A DNA stretch of 64,000 bases from positions 186,001 through 250,000 of the forward strand of contig NZ_VHIQ01000002.1 of assembly GCF_006494535.1 (NCBI RefSeq). Direction: 5' to 3'. Under the pieces are notes generated by a model. The model saw nothing but the letters and a program-made list of their open reading frames with translations. It made no database searches and had not been told where the DNA came from. The translations under genes and the position numbers were made by a program. Positions 26,027-35,795 of this stretch are shown here, in pieces (position 1 is the stretch's first letter; each line of letters starts with the position of its first letter). This DNA comes from Paucihalobacter ruber. Its GTDB lineage: Bacteria > Bacteroidota > Bacteroidia > Flavobacteriales > Flavobacteriaceae.

Positions 26027-28891
26027 ATGAAAAAAAAGTTTTTATTATTTCTGTTTGGAATTAGCTTAACTGCATCTGCCTTTGCACAGTTAACCACCGT
26101 TAAAGGAACTGTGAGGGATGCAACAACAGGTGAGCCTATCCCAGACGCAACCATTACTATTGAATCAACTTTGCTAACAACCAAAACCAATGCCGTTGGG
26201 GAATTTATTTTTACTGAAAACCTTCCGTTGGGCGAGCAAATTTTAAAAGTTGAAATGATTGACTATGGTACTAAAAGGTTTCCAATTGTTATCAACGAAG
26301 GCGGTTTAATAGATCTTGATACCATCACTTTAGATTACGACCCCAGCGACAAAAAAGACATGTTTATTATCGCCATTTCAGACGATAATTTATTAGGAGA
26401 CGACAATGGTTTGGTAGACAATATTTCTGGTCTACTTCAGTCTTCAAGAGACGTCTTTTTAAATGCTGCAGCCTTTGATTTTAGTGCTACATTTTTTAGA
26501 CCAAGAGGCTTGGACAATGCCAACGGTAAAGTTTTAATTAACGGTATTGAGATGAACAAGCAATTTGATGGCAGACCTCAATGGGGTAACTGGGGCGGTT
26601 TAAATGATGTTCAAAGAAATCAAGAATTTACTCAAGGCATGACAGCTAACGACTACAGTTTTGGTGATTTAGCAGGTACTAATAATATTTTAATGCGCGC
26701 TTCAAGTTACAGAAAAGGTGGTAGAATTTCTTATGCTTCAGCTAACCGAAGTTATACCGGCCGTATTATGGGCAGCTATAGTTCCGGTTTGTTGAACAAT
26801 GGGTGGTCTTACTCGCTTTTAATATCCAGAAGATTTGGAGACGAAGGATTTGTTGAAGGTACTATGTACGATGCCAACTCGGCTTTTGCTGCTGTTGAGA
26901 AAAAAATAAACGACAAACACAGTATCAACTTTACAGGAATTTACGCGCAGAACCGTCGCGGTAGATCTACAGCAATCACCGATGAAGTCTTTAGACTTAA
27001 AGGTAGAGAATACAACCCTTTTTGGGGTGAATTGAACGGCGAAATTAGAAACTCAAGAATGCGCGAAATAAACGAACCCGTTTTAATGCTTAACCACTAT
27101 TGGGATATTTCTAGCAAAACACGTTTAAATACTAATGTCTCTTATCAGTTTGGTGAAATAGCCAACTCCAGAATAGACAATGGTGGTACGAGATTAGTAG
27201 AGTTTAATGACCAAGAGGTATTCATTGGAGGTGCCAGAAACCCAGATCCTGCATGGTACCAAAACCTACCCAGCTACCAACTTAGATTTCCAAATCCTAC
27301 ACCTTTAAATTTCCAGTTAGCCTATTTGTCTGAACAAGAATTTAGACAAAACGGACAATTAGATTGGAACAGGCTTTATGGCGCTAATCAACTATTGGCA
27401 AATCAAGGTGGAAATTCTTTATATGCCATTTTAGAAGATGTAATAGCCGATAAACAATTTACTATTAACACCATCCTAGATCATGAAATTAATCAAAACA
27501 TCAGGCTTAATGCCAACCTAAATTATCGCAGTTTAAGAAGCGAAAACTTTGCAAGACTAAACGATTTGTTAGGCGGAACAGGGTATTTAGATGTTGATTT
27601 CTTTGCCGACGAAAATGACAATAATATTAGTGATGAAATCGCAGCAAACCTTGCGCAATCAGATCTAAGAAACAGAAACCGAATTGTGCGTGAAGGTGAA
27701 CGTTATAAATATAATTACGAAATCAATTCTGATGTTGTGAGCTCATTTGTACAAGCGCAGTTTAACTACAATAAAATAGATTTTTATATTGGTGCCAATG
27801 TGTCTAACACCACCTACCAAAGAATTGGTTTGTATGAAAACGGATTTTTCCCTGGCGAAGGAAATGATGGCTCTTTTGGAAAAAGTGACAAATTAAGCTT
27901 TACGAATTACGGCGTAAAAGGCGGTGGTATTTATAAAATTACAGGTAGACATTTATTACAATTTAATGGTAGCCATTATACAAAAGCTCCCGGAATTAGA
28001 TCTTCTTTTAGCAACGCTCGCCAAACCAACGCCACTGTAATTGGACTTGATAGCGAAACTATTTCTTCTGTAGACTTTGGATACATTTATAGAAGTCCGT
28101 TAGTAAATGGTAGAATTAGTGCTTACTATGCAGGCTTTCAAAACGGCACAAATATTGGATTTTACTTTACCCAGGGTTTAGCCGGCTTAGGTTTAAATAA
28201 CGCCGATGCATTTGTACAAGAAATCACCACAAATGTAGACCGTAGAAATATTGGTGTTGAATTTGGTTTAGATGCACAAGTTACACCTACCATTAAATTG
28301 AAAGCTGCCGGTTCTTTTAGTCAATACGTTTTTACTAACGACCCCAACTTGTATTTAACTAGTGTAGATTTTGATGGTGCGTTGACCTTTGGCGATGGCA
28401 CTACGCAACTTAAAAACTTCCATGTATCTGGTGGACCGGAACGTGCTTTTCAATTAGGTTTTGAATATCGTGATCCTGATTTTTGGAATTTTGGAGTTAC
28501 CGCAAACTATTTTTCACACGCCTACATTAATATTAGTAACCTGGCAAGATCTGCTAACTTTAGCTTAGATTTTGACGGTAACCCCAATAACCAATACGAT
28601 CCTGAAATTGCCAGACAATTATTAAGACAAGAGCGTTTTGATGATTACACCCTGTTCAATGTTATTGGTGGTAAATCCTGGAAAGTAGGCGATTATTTTA
28701 TCGGCTTTTTTGCCACTATTAACAACGTGTTTAACACCCAATTTAAAACCGGTGGTTTTGAACAAAGCAGAAATGCCAATTATAACCGCGTTTTAGAAGA
28801 CCAGTCAAGAGAATACGGACCACTTTTTGGCCCAAGATATTTCTTTGGAAATGGCACTACCTACTACCTAAATACCTATATAAGATTCTAA
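26027..28891 (+). CDS. TonB-dependent outer-membrane receptor with carboxypeptidase-regulatory domain
   Basis: 954 residues with a signal peptide (LLFLFGISLTASAFAQ). Residues 22-105 are a CarboxypepD_reg-like beta-sandwich (VKGTVRDATTGEPIPDATITIE), followed by a plug around 125-235 (LLQSSRDVFLNAAAFDFSA, FRPRGLDNANGKVLINGIEM) and a long beta-barrel ending in an aromatic residue (YYLNTYIRF), the usual outer-membrane barrel end. It imports a ligand using TonB energy. The SusC-type length and the following surface lipoprotein gene indicate a two-component uptake pair, though the partner is DUF5689 rather than SusD. Ligand unknown; nucleic acid or phosphodiester compounds are inferred from the neighbouring nuclease. 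Confidence 0.92.
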   Translation: MKKKFLLFLFGISLTASAFAQLTTVKGTVRDATTGEPIPDATITIESTLLTTKTNAVGEFIFTENLPLGEQILKVEMIDYGTKRFPIVINEGGLIDLDTITLDYDPSDKKDMFIIAISDDNLLGDDNGLVDNISGLLQSSRDVFLNAAAFDFSATFFRPRGLDNANGKVLINGIEMNKQFDGRPQWGNWGGLNDVQRNQEFTQGMTANDYSFGDLAGTNNILMRASSYRKGGRISYASANRSYTGRIMGSYSSGLLNNGWSYSLLISRRFGDEGFVEGTMYDANSAFAAVEKKINDKHSINFTGIYAQNRRGRSTAITDEVFRLKGREYNPFWGELNGEIRNSRMREINEPVLMLNHYWDISSKTRLNTNVSYQFGEIANSRIDNGGTRLVEFNDQEVFIGGARNPDPAWYQNLPSYQLRFPNPTPLNFQLAYLSEQEFRQNGQLDWNRLYGANQLLANQGGNSLYAILEDVIADKQFTINTILDHEINQNIRLNANLNYRSLRSENFARLNDLLGGTGYLDVDFFADENDNNISDEIAANLAQSDLRNRNRIVREGERYKYNYEINSDVVSSFVQAQFNYNKIDFYIGANVSNTTYQRIGLYENGFFPGEGNDGSFGKSDKLSFTNYGVKGGGIYKITGRHLLQFNGSHYTKAPGIRSSFSNARQTNATVIGLDSETISSVDFGYIYRSPLVNGRISAYYAGFQNGTNIGFYFTQGLAGLGLNNADAFVQEITTNVDRRNIGVEFGLDAQVTPTIKLKAAGSFSQYVFTNDPNLYLTSVDFDGALTFGDGTTQLKNFHVSGGPERAFQLGFEYRDPDFWNFGVTANYFSHAYINISNLARSANFSLDFDGNPNNQYDPEIARQLLRQERFDDYTLFNVIGGKSWKVGDYFIGFFATINNVFNTQFKTGGFEQSRNANYNRVLEDQSREYGPLFGPRYFFGNGTTYYLNTYIRF

Positions 28892-28926
28892 AAAAACAAT
28901 TGCTGAACAACATATAATTTTTAACC

Positions 28927-30360
28927 ATGAAAACAATCAAATTTAAAAACATACTACTCTTAATCTTCGGATTGGTAGTTTTAAACGGCTGTGTAGAAGA
29001 TGACGATTTCAACACCCCTAATTTAAGTATTACCGAGCCAACTTTAGACGGCCCTATTGTATCAATAAACTCAGTTGCAGGAGCACTTGCGCAGGCTCAA
29101 GGCGGAACATCTCCGTTAGATTACACCAATGAAAACACCATTTTCACATTTAATATAGAAGGTCAAAATCAGTATATGGAAGGTTTTGTGATTTCTTCTG
29201 ATGAAGGTGGTAACTTCTTTAAAGAAATGGTGATTCAGGATAATTTTGAAAATCCAACGGTAGGTTTAAAGATTTTAATAGATGTTAATCCAACCTTTGT
29301 ACGCTATGAAGTTGGACGAAAGGTTTATGTTAAACTCAACGGTTTAACTGTTGGTATTAGAAATGGTGTTTTGGCACTGGGTAGCTTAGACGGCAATAGA
29401 GTAGGCAGAATTGCTGCTTCTTTCGAAGAAAAAACAATCATCCGTTCGGCAGAAGTACAAACAATAGTGCCTTTGGTAATGGAAATAAACCAATTTTCTA
29501 ATTCTAAGACTAACCTGTTTATACAATTGGAAGATGCTCAATTTAATAGGGCTGATGTTTTGACTACTCCGGTTAAAACCTTCGCTTCTGAAAGTGGTGA
29601 TCAGTTTGACGGTGAGCGTCCAATTGAGAGCTGTGCTTCTGGTGCTTCCGTTATATTAAAAACAAGCACATTTGCCGACTTTAAAGCGCTAAGACTACCA
29701 GCTAATCGCGGAAGTATTAATGCCGTGTTAACCAAAAACTTCTTTGGCGATGCTTTTAATTTAGTGGTTAGCACCCCAGAAACGATAAACTTCAACATCG
29801 AAGAACGTTGCGACCCAGATTTCTTTGAATGTACTACGCCCTCAGGTGGTGGTGCTGTATTTTACCAAGACGATTTTCAGCCTTATGCTAATATAGCAGC
29901 AGCAGAAGCAGCAGGATGGACCAATGTGAATGTTAGTGGCGGCTCTACCCGATTTACAATTGGTAGTTTTTCGGGTGTTAAATACGCTCAAGTGTCTGGA
30001 TTTAATGCAGGCACCAGCGAAATCAATGTTTGGTTGGTATCGCCACCTATCAACATGGATAACACAACAGGAGAAGAATTACGCTTTGATGTACAAGCTA
30101 ATTTTGATAATGGTACTATTCTAACAGCTTATGTCTCCACCGACTTTACCGGCAATCCAACAACAGCCACCTGGAATCTGTTAGATGCCAATATTCCAAC
30201 CGGGCCATCAGGTGGATTTGCTTCGTCGTTTACAACTGTTGGACCAATAAATGTGTCTTGCGTTGATGGCACCATGCACGTTGGTTTCTTCTACCAAGGA
30301 TCAGACCCCGATGCCACGACAAGATATCATATCACTAACGTAAGAGTTACCGGTAACTAA
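28927..30360 (+). CDS. DUF5689 / choice-of-anchor lipoprotein
   Basis: Lipoprotein signal LLIFGLVVLNGCVEDDD, with Asp/Glu residues after the Cys that match the flavobacterial surface-export signal, so it is probably displayed on the cell surface. Residues about 50-290 fit DUF5689 with an OB-like beta pattern (FVISSDEGGNFFKEMVIQD, VKLNGLTVGIRNGVLALG). Residues about 310-477 resemble a choice-of-anchor J / MAM-like beta-sandwich (FYQDDFQPY, WLVSPPINMD, HVGFFYQG, YHITNVRV). It lies 35 bases after the TonB receptor and is likely its partner, holding or guiding substrate. Confidence 0.85.
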   Translation: MKTIKFKNILLLIFGLVVLNGCVEDDDFNTPNLSITEPTLDGPIVSINSVAGALAQAQGGTSPLDYTNENTIFTFNIEGQNQYMEGFVISSDEGGNFFKEMVIQDNFENPTVGLKILIDVNPTFVRYEVGRKVYVKLNGLTVGIRNGVLALGSLDGNRVGRIAASFEEKTIIRSAEVQTIVPLVMEINQFSNSKTNLFIQLEDAQFNRADVLTTPVKTFASESGDQFDGERPIESCASGASVILKTSTFADFKALRLPANRGSINAVLTKNFFGDAFNLVVSTPETINFNIEERCDPDFFECTTPSGGGAVFYQDDFQPYANIAAAEAAGWTNVNVSGGSTRFTIGSFSGVKYAQVSGFNAGTSEINVWLVSPPINMDNTTGEELRFDVQANFDNGTILTAYVSTDFTGNPTTATWNLLDANIPTGPSGGFASSFTTVGPINVSCVDGTMHVGFFYQGSDPDATTRYHITNVRVTGN

Positions 30361-30381
30361 TTATTAGACCTTTAAATAATT

Positions 30382-30410
30382 AAAAAACCGCCCGAAAAGG
30401 CGGTTTTTTT
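30382..30410 (+). terminator. rho-independent terminator of the TonB-DUF5689 operon
   Basis: AAAAACCGCC-CGAAAA-GGCGGTTTTT stem plus T-tract, 20 bases after the lipoprotein stop codon. Confidence 0.9.
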
Positions 30411-30523
30411 AATGAAGCAGACATGATAAATCATCCTTATTCATATTCCTTCATAAATATTTTACACATCGAAGTTTGTGTATAATTAATAAAAGACAAT
30501 AAATTAAACCGTTATTTGTAACT

Positions 30524-30898
30524 ATGTTCGATAATCTCTATCTCAACCTATTTAATTATTATAAACCACGTATAAAGCAAAAAGCGGGTGACCTGGCCGT
30601 ATTCTATATCTCGTTGATTCAAATAGCTCTTTTTATATTGATAATGGAATTCTTTATAGTGTTTAGTAAACAAATGAATCTCTCTCTCTCTGTTTTATCG
30701 GGGTCGAAAATTCTTTTTTTAATGATTTTTGGAAGCGTGGTCATTTATTTTAAAAACTGGATGACCTACACCGGAAGAAAACGAAATGTGCTCAAAACTA
30801 AATTAAAAAAGAACTCAGAGCACTCTATAATTGTACTTTGGTTAATACCTGTGGCTTTGATTTTTTTGTGTGTAATGTTTTGGTTAAAACTAATCTAA
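30524..30898 (+). CDS. small three-helix membrane protein
   Basis: 124 residues with three hydrophobic helices (about 26-47, 60-76 and 103-121) and basic loops (TGRKRNVLKTKLKKN), which suggests an inner-membrane protein with a cytoplasmic basic loop. No family recognised. It stands alone, has its own terminator just after the stop codon, and is convergent with the HMA lipoprotein gene. The clean terminators on both sides support an independent transcript. Function unknown. Confidence 0.65.
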   Translation: MFDNLYLNLFNYYKPRIKQKAGDLAVFYISLIQIALFILIMEFFIVFSKQMNLSLSVLSGSKILFLMIFGSVVIYFKNWMTYTGRKRNVLKTKLKKNSEHSIIVLWLIPVALIFLCVMFWLKLI

Positions 30899-30899
30899 T

Positions 30900-30932
30900 A
30901 AAAAATGCCAATCGGTTTGATTGGCATTTTTT
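30900..30932. terminator. rho-independent terminator
   Basis: AAAATGCCAAT-CGGTTTG-ATTGGCATTTT, a perfect stem with A- and T-tracts, between convergent genes. Confidence 0.88.
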
Positions 30933-30958
30933 AATAATTTATTTATTGTCTATTGTCT

Positions 30959-31453
30959 TTACGCTTTTTCAGCGCAACAAGGTTTGTTGCAGTTTTCGGC
31001 GCAAGCCATTTTTTCTTCTTTTGTCATGTCTTTACAGCAGGCCTTATCGCAATCTTCTTTGCAAGGTGTTTTAGCAGATTCGTCTCCTAAAACTTTAAAA
31101 TCTCTTACCTTGTAAACATCACCAACTCTGGCTACGGCTTCTTCTAAAGACTGTGGCGTTACTTTTGCTTCATCGTACTCTACCATTGCCAATTCTTTTT
31201 CGAAATCAACTACGGCAGATTTTACGCCATCCATTTTAGCCATTTGCTTTTCAATGGTTTTAGCGCAGCCCATGGCACAACTCATCCCATCTATACCAAA
31301 CTCTACTTTTGCAAACTTGGCATTTACATCTACCTGAGCTGTTTCGGTAGTAGCTGTTTCAAGAGTTTTAACCTCAGGAGCAGTTTCATTCTTGCAAGCC
31401 GACATCATTACAGCCAGAGCAAATACAGTTAGAATAACATTTAATTTTTTCAT
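30959..31453 (-). CDS. lipoprotein with heavy-metal-associated domain and Cys-rich tail
   Basis: Lipoprotein signal VFALAVMMSAC (C20). Residues about 46-118 form a heavy-metal-associated (HMA) domain with GMSCAMGCAKTIEKQM; the metal cysteines are C59 and C63, spaced C-x3-C instead of the usual C-x2-C. The tail carries two copies of C-x3-C-x3-CC (131-140 and 151-160). All nine mature cysteines outside the lipid anchor look arranged for soft-metal binding such as Cu, Zn, Cd or Hg. It is probably anchored in the periplasm or outer membrane and acts as a metal carrier or sink. No efflux ATPase or metal regulator lies beside it. Confidence 0.85.
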   Translation of the reverse strand: MKKLNVILTVFALAVMMSACKNETAPEVKTLETATTETAQVDVNAKFAKVEFGIDGMSCAMGCAKTIEKQMAKMDGVKSAVVDFEKELAMVEYDEAKVTPQSLEEAVARVGDVYKVRDFKVLGDESAKTPCKEDCDKACCKDMTKEEKMACAENCNKPCCAEKA

Positions 31454-31560
31454 TATGCTTAAATTTTACTGATTATCTCATTTAAAAATTGATTAACAAA
31501 GTTAGTAAAACTAAGTTAATATTTTACATTGTCAACATAACTTTGAAATAACCGTTAAAT

Positions 31561-31592
31561 TAAAAAACCGAAGCTTTCACCTCGGTTTTTTA
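31561..31592. terminator. rho-independent terminator after the M16 operon
   Basis: AAAAAACCGA ... TCGGTTTTTT with loop AGCTTTCACC, located between the HMA lipoprotein and the M16 operon and symmetric enough to act on both strands. Confidence 0.8.
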
Positions 31593-31612
31593 ATGACATT
31601 CATTTTCTCTAT

Positions 31613-33679
31613 TTATTCAAAATCTGCATCACTTACGTCTTTATTGAAAACAACTTCAATAAGTTTCGAGACAATGGTCATACCCATTTGGTCTGCTTCT
31701 TTAACAGTTGGGAACATAATACCTTCGTAAGTCTGATAATCTTTTAGTAAGGCTTCCTGCACTTGCGATTGGCCACCCATAGTAATGATTTGTGCTTCTT
31801 TAACTTTAAGGCCGGTTTCTATATCGTAGTACAATTTCAATGACACAGATTCGCCCGGTACTTCAACAACGTAAGCGTCTTTACCATCAACACTCTCGGT
31901 GCCTGACAGTTTAGCTGTACCATTTTCAAGAATGGTTTGCTCTACAAATAAACCGGTTGTGTTTTTCATATCTTCGCCCATAGAACCGGGAAATGGTTGC
32001 TTAGCACCACCTTGTTTTACAAAACTGCCTTCTTGAGTTACAACCGCACTCATCATTGGTGCACCATTCATCAAAATGTTTTGAGCTACTTTTCCCTTCA
32101 TTCTTTTTTCTTCATTTAAAATTGTGGCACCCATAGCGCTCGCTTCGTACTTAACAATTAATGAACTGATTTTACTCAATTTCTCTTCGCCACCAATAGC
32201 TTGTAGATATTTGTTTAATACTGATGTTGCTGTAACACCTTCGGCAACTTCGGCCTTTTTAGGTTTTTCGGTGGGATTGGCGTAGGTATCAAAATATCTG
32301 ATTGGAATACCTGTTTTTTCAAGATTTTCAAGTACATCATTACCGTTGCCAACAACAATAATTCTGGCATTTTCATCTTTAATGTACTTGTTGGCAACTC
32401 TTTTGATATCGGCTGCAGTTACAGCGTTAATTTTTGCCAGATAGGTTTCATAGAAATCATTAGGCAAATTATTTAATTTGATGTTTAAAGCATAATCGGC
32501 AATGGTTTGAGGTCTTTCAAGTGCCATAACAAAGTTTCCTGTGTATTTCGCCTTAGCTATTTTTATAGCTTCATTATCAACTAATTCTGTTTTTATGCGT
32601 TTAATTTCTTTTAAAGTTTCAACTACAGAGCTATCTGTAACGGCATTTCTAACAGAAGCGCCGGCTGTAAATCTGGCTGCTCCATAACGAGAAGTACCAA
32701 TATTAGATCTGGCTCCGTAAGTGTAGCCGTGTTCTTCGCGTAAATTCATGTTTAAGTAACTCTCAAAACCACCACCTAAAATTGTATTGGCCATTAACAC
32801 TGCATGGTAATCTTCATCACCCATTTGCAGATTAACGTTATTAGTTACCGAAATGTTGGACTGCACCGCACTTGGCATATCAATAAAATTAATTTGTTGA
32901 AAAGCAACGTTAGAGGACGGTGTAGTAACAAAACTTTCAAAATCCAGAGATCTCGCCCAAGGTGTAAAATTTTTCTCGATTTGTTCTTTTACCTTATCGA
33001 CTGTGACATCACCAACCACTACCATATAAGCTTTATTTGGAACAAAATAGGTTTTATGAAAATTTACAACATCCTGAAACGTGACGTTTTTTATAGTCTC
33101 TTCTGTTTCAAACTCACCATAAGGATGATCTTTACCGTAAGATAAGGCACTACCAACTCTACCGGAAATAGCATCTACACTTTTCGCATCGGCTTTTATA
33201 CCTTCTAGGAGTCTTTCTTTTGCCTTTTCAAATTCCTCTTCGGTAAACAGGGGATTGATAACAGCATCGGCCATAAGTTCGATAATTCTATCTGAATATT
33301 TAGACAATGAGCTGGCGTAACCACTGGTTGAACCAAAGAATAAAGTAGCACCTAAAAAATCTATTTCGTCATTAAAATCATCTTTAGGAATACTTGTGGT
33401 ACCGTTACCTAACATTTCGCTTAACAAGCTGGAAATTCCGGCTTTATTACCTTCCTTAATTGGACCGTTATCAAGTGTTAAAGAGTAAGACACTCTTGGT
33501 AATTTGTTATTTTCAACCACTAATACGTTTAAACCGTTATTCAATTTAAACTCGGCAGGTTTTTCAATGGTTATTTTTGGTGCCGGTCCCGGTTTAGGTT
33601 GTTGTGATCTGTCTACTTGGGCGCTTGCTCCAACCGACATCAAAAACAATGTAATTAGACTAAATATTTTAGTTTTCAT
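31613..33679 (-). CDS. M16-family protein without zinc motif, with extra C-terminal domain
   Basis: 688 residues with a signal peptide (LITLFLMSVGASAQ). Residues about 35-480 are the two-lobed M16 (insulinase/processing peptidase) fold: FKLNNGLNVLVVENNKLP and EEHGYTYGARSNIGTSRYG are typical. Where active subunits have HxxEH this one has SSLLSEML, so it lacks the zinc ligands and should be the non-catalytic partner. Residues about 490-688 are an additional domain resembling lipoprotein-carrier-like beta-sheet domains (YDIETGLKVKEAQI). It follows the active subunit gene by 26 bases, the usual alpha/beta pair arrangement. Periplasmic peptide breakdown is likely. Confidence 0.9.
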   Translation of the reverse strand: MKTKIFSLITLFLMSVGASAQVDRSQQPKPGPAPKITIEKPAEFKLNNGLNVLVVENNKLPRVSYSLTLDNGPIKEGNKAGISSLLSEMLGNGTTSIPKDDFNDEIDFLGATLFFGSTSGYASSLSKYSDRIIELMADAVINPLFTEEEFEKAKERLLEGIKADAKSVDAISGRVGSALSYGKDHPYGEFETEETIKNVTFQDVVNFHKTYFVPNKAYMVVVGDVTVDKVKEQIEKNFTPWARSLDFESFVTTPSSNVAFQQINFIDMPSAVQSNISVTNNVNLQMGDEDYHAVLMANTILGGGFESYLNMNLREEHGYTYGARSNIGTSRYGAARFTAGASVRNAVTDSSVVETLKEIKRIKTELVDNEAIKIAKAKYTGNFVMALERPQTIADYALNIKLNNLPNDFYETYLAKINAVTAADIKRVANKYIKDENARIIVVGNGNDVLENLEKTGIPIRYFDTYANPTEKPKKAEVAEGVTATSVLNKYLQAIGGEEKLSKISSLIVKYEASAMGATILNEEKRMKGKVAQNILMNGAPMMSAVVTQEGSFVKQGGAKQPFPGSMGEDMKNTTGLFVEQTILENGTAKLSGTESVDGKDAYVVEVPGESVSLKLYYDIETGLKVKEAQIITMGGQSQVQEALLKDYQTYEGIMFPTVKEADQMGMTIVSKLIEVVFNKDVSDADFE

Positions 33680-33705
33680 GTTTCTTATTTTATGTGTTTT
33701 TAATT

Positions 33706-35025
33706 TTATTGTTCGTCTTTCTTAGGTAAATACTCCAATTCTACGCGTGCGTTTTTATTGAGATACTTTTTAGCAACCTCTCTAATTTCTTCGCGAGTGA
33801 TAGATCTGTAAATATCAATTTCGTTATTGATTAAATTGATGTCGCCATACAACACATGATAAGTTGCAAGTGAGCCTGCAATACCTGCAATGCTTGAATT
33901 TGAGTTTACGAAGTTGTTTTCGAACTGGTTTTGAATTTTTTGAAAGTCGCGCTCTGAAATTAAATCGGTTTGAATTTTTTCAATTTCTGTATCTATTTCA
34001 GCTAATAAAGTGGATAGTTCTACTTCACCCAATGGTAAAGCAAACAAAGCGTAAGTACCATAATCTTCTTGACTAATGTTGACTGCCTGAACGGCAAGTG
34101 CCATTTTTTTCTCATCAACTAATTTTTTGTAAAGCACAGAACTTTTACCTTCACTTAAATAGGTAGAAATCATGTTTAACACATATGAATCTCTCTCTTT
34201 CTGGCTTGGAGTTCTGTAAGCTGCTATGATAGCCGGTATTTGAATATTAGAATCGTAAGCAGTACCTTTTCTAACTTCGGTGATAGGATCTTCTTCAATT
34301 TTTTTGCGTACAATGTCTTCACCACGAGGAATAGGGCCGAAATACTTATCTATCATTTTTCTAACCTCAGACGGATTGATATCACCGGCTACTACCAAAG
34401 TTGCGTTATTAGGAACGTAGAATTTTTTATTGAAAGCCTGAAACTCTTCAAGTGTTGCGGCATCTAAGTGCTCCATTTCGCCAATGGTAGTACCTTTGTA
34501 AGGGTGCTTGTAAAACATGAGCTTTTTTACTTCGGCTAATAAATTGCCGTAAGGCTGATTGTCTACACGTAATCTTTTTTCTTCTTTAACAACTTCGTTT
34601 TGAGTATCTACTCCTATTTGGTTAATCACGGGATGTAACAATCTTTCAGATTCCATCCATAAACCTAATTCAACATTGTTTGAAGGAAAAATCTCGTAGT
34701 AATAAGTTCTGTCGTCTGTAGTATTGGCATTGTTTGAGCCGCCACTAGCCGACACAATTTTAAACCATTCGCCACGCTCAATATTTTGAGTTCCTTCAAA
34801 CAGTAAATGCTCAAAAAAGTGAGCCATTCCGGTACGGTCCGGTTGTTCATCTTTAGCACCAACATGGTACATTACAGCTGTAATTACAACAGGAGCAGTA
34901 TTATCCTGATGCAAAATTACGTCCATACCATTCTCTAAGGTATACAATTCAAAATCTACTTTTTGTGCATAAGTAAATAAACTCGCTAGCATAAAACAGC
35001 TTACGATTAATACATATTTTCTCAT
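33706..35025 (-). CDS. M16-family zinc metallopeptidase (active subunit)
   Basis: 439 residues, signal peptide MRKYVLIVSCFMLASLFTYAQ. The inverted zinc motif HFFEH is at residues 69-73 with a downstream Glu in NEVVKEEKRL as third ligand, and the second lobe shows the usual R-Y pair region. It should degrade peptides in the periplasm together with the inactive partner encoded downstream. Both genes are transcribed leftwards as an operon ending at the terminator at 31561-31592. A degenerate TAnnTTTA box lies upstream near 35105. Assignment is secure at family level; the substrate is not known. Confidence 0.93.
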   Translation of the reverse strand: MRKYVLIVSCFMLASLFTYAQKVDFELYTLENGMDVILHQDNTAPVVITAVMYHVGAKDEQPDRTGMAHFFEHLLFEGTQNIERGEWFKIVSASGGSNNANTTDDRTYYYEIFPSNNVELGLWMESERLLHPVINQIGVDTQNEVVKEEKRLRVDNQPYGNLLAEVKKLMFYKHPYKGTTIGEMEHLDAATLEEFQAFNKKFYVPNNATLVVAGDINPSEVRKMIDKYFGPIPRGEDIVRKKIEEDPITEVRKGTAYDSNIQIPAIIAAYRTPSQKERDSYVLNMISTYLSEGKSSVLYKKLVDEKKMALAVQAVNISQEDYGTYALFALPLGEVELSTLLAEIDTEIEKIQTDLISERDFQKIQNQFENNFVNSNSSIAGIAGSLATYHVLYGDINLINNEIDIYRSITREEIREVAKKYLNKNARVELEYLPKKDEQ

Positions 35026-35247
35026 ATTGAGTGGGTTTTAGTTATTTTTTGTTTAACAATGTGTTAGTATAACAATTAAAGAATTTGTTACAGCGTAAAG
35101 ATAAATCTTTTAGAATGAAAAGTAATATTTAATAATGTGAAAACAATATTAAAATTTTTAATAAACCATTAATATTTAGTAACTTTTGAAAAAATTTATC
35201 AGTCCTTGCCAGAACATCCTTAATCTTTTAAATTATAAACCAAAACC

Positions 35248-35703
35248 ATGAAAAACATTATTCTTCCCTTTAGATTCGGAATTGCCATAAGTGGTTCTTT
35301 AATCGGATATTTTTTATTCCTAAGTCTATTTAATTTACATATCAAACCTGCATTTAGTATCTTTAATGCCATTATAGTAGGTTTTGGCATTTTTGAGGCC
35401 ATAAGGTTTTACAAATATGAACAGGGTGAAAATTTCACTTATAGCAAAGGTTTTACAACCGGTGTTATAACCGGAAGTGTAAGCACAATAATATTTACAA
35501 TCTTCTTCCTGTTGTATACCACCGAAATTAATAAAGAATTTGTTGCGCAACTGGTAGACTTTATGAGTGGTGGTAAAACCATTCATGTGGGCTTGGTAGT
35601 AGTTGTTGTGGCTATCATGGGCTTGGCTACAACTCTTGTTATTACACTAACTTGTATGCAATACTTTAAAAATAGCTGGAATCTTCCCAAGAACCAAAAA
35701 TAA
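35248..35703 (+). CDS. DUF4199-type membrane protein
   Basis: 151 residues with four membrane helices (about 8-28, 35-51, 68-90 and 115-140) and the central segment YKYEQGENFTYSKGFTTGVITG, a pattern typical of DUF4199 proteins in Bacteroidota. Function unknown. It begins 222 bases after the divergent M16 operon and precedes the rplU promoter, so it is a single-gene unit. Confidence 0.78.
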   Translation: MKNIILPFRFGIAISGSLIGYFLFLSLFNLHIKPAFSIFNAIIVGFGIFEAIRFYKYEQGENFTYSKGFTTGVITGSVSTIIFTIFFLLYTTEINKEFVAQLVDFMSGGKTIHVGLVVVVVAIMGLATTLVITLTCMQYFKNSWNLPKNQK

Positions 35704-35705
35704 GA

Positions 35706-35736
35706 TTTGTAAATTACACAATTAGCAGTATATTTG
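35706..35736 (+). promoter_or_regulatory. promoter of rplU-rpmA (TTTG-N19-TATATTTG)
   Basis: Both elements of the Bacteroidota sigma-A consensus are present: TTTG at 35706-35709 and TATATTTG at 35729-35736 with 19 bases between. This is the best-formed promoter in the window, as expected for ribosomal genes. It begins just after the stop codon of the DUF4199 gene. Confidence 0.75.
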
Positions 35737-35795
35737 CACCCGCTTTAGGATAAACCAAAGCACAAAAACAAATTAATTAATAAAAACGTTACGCT

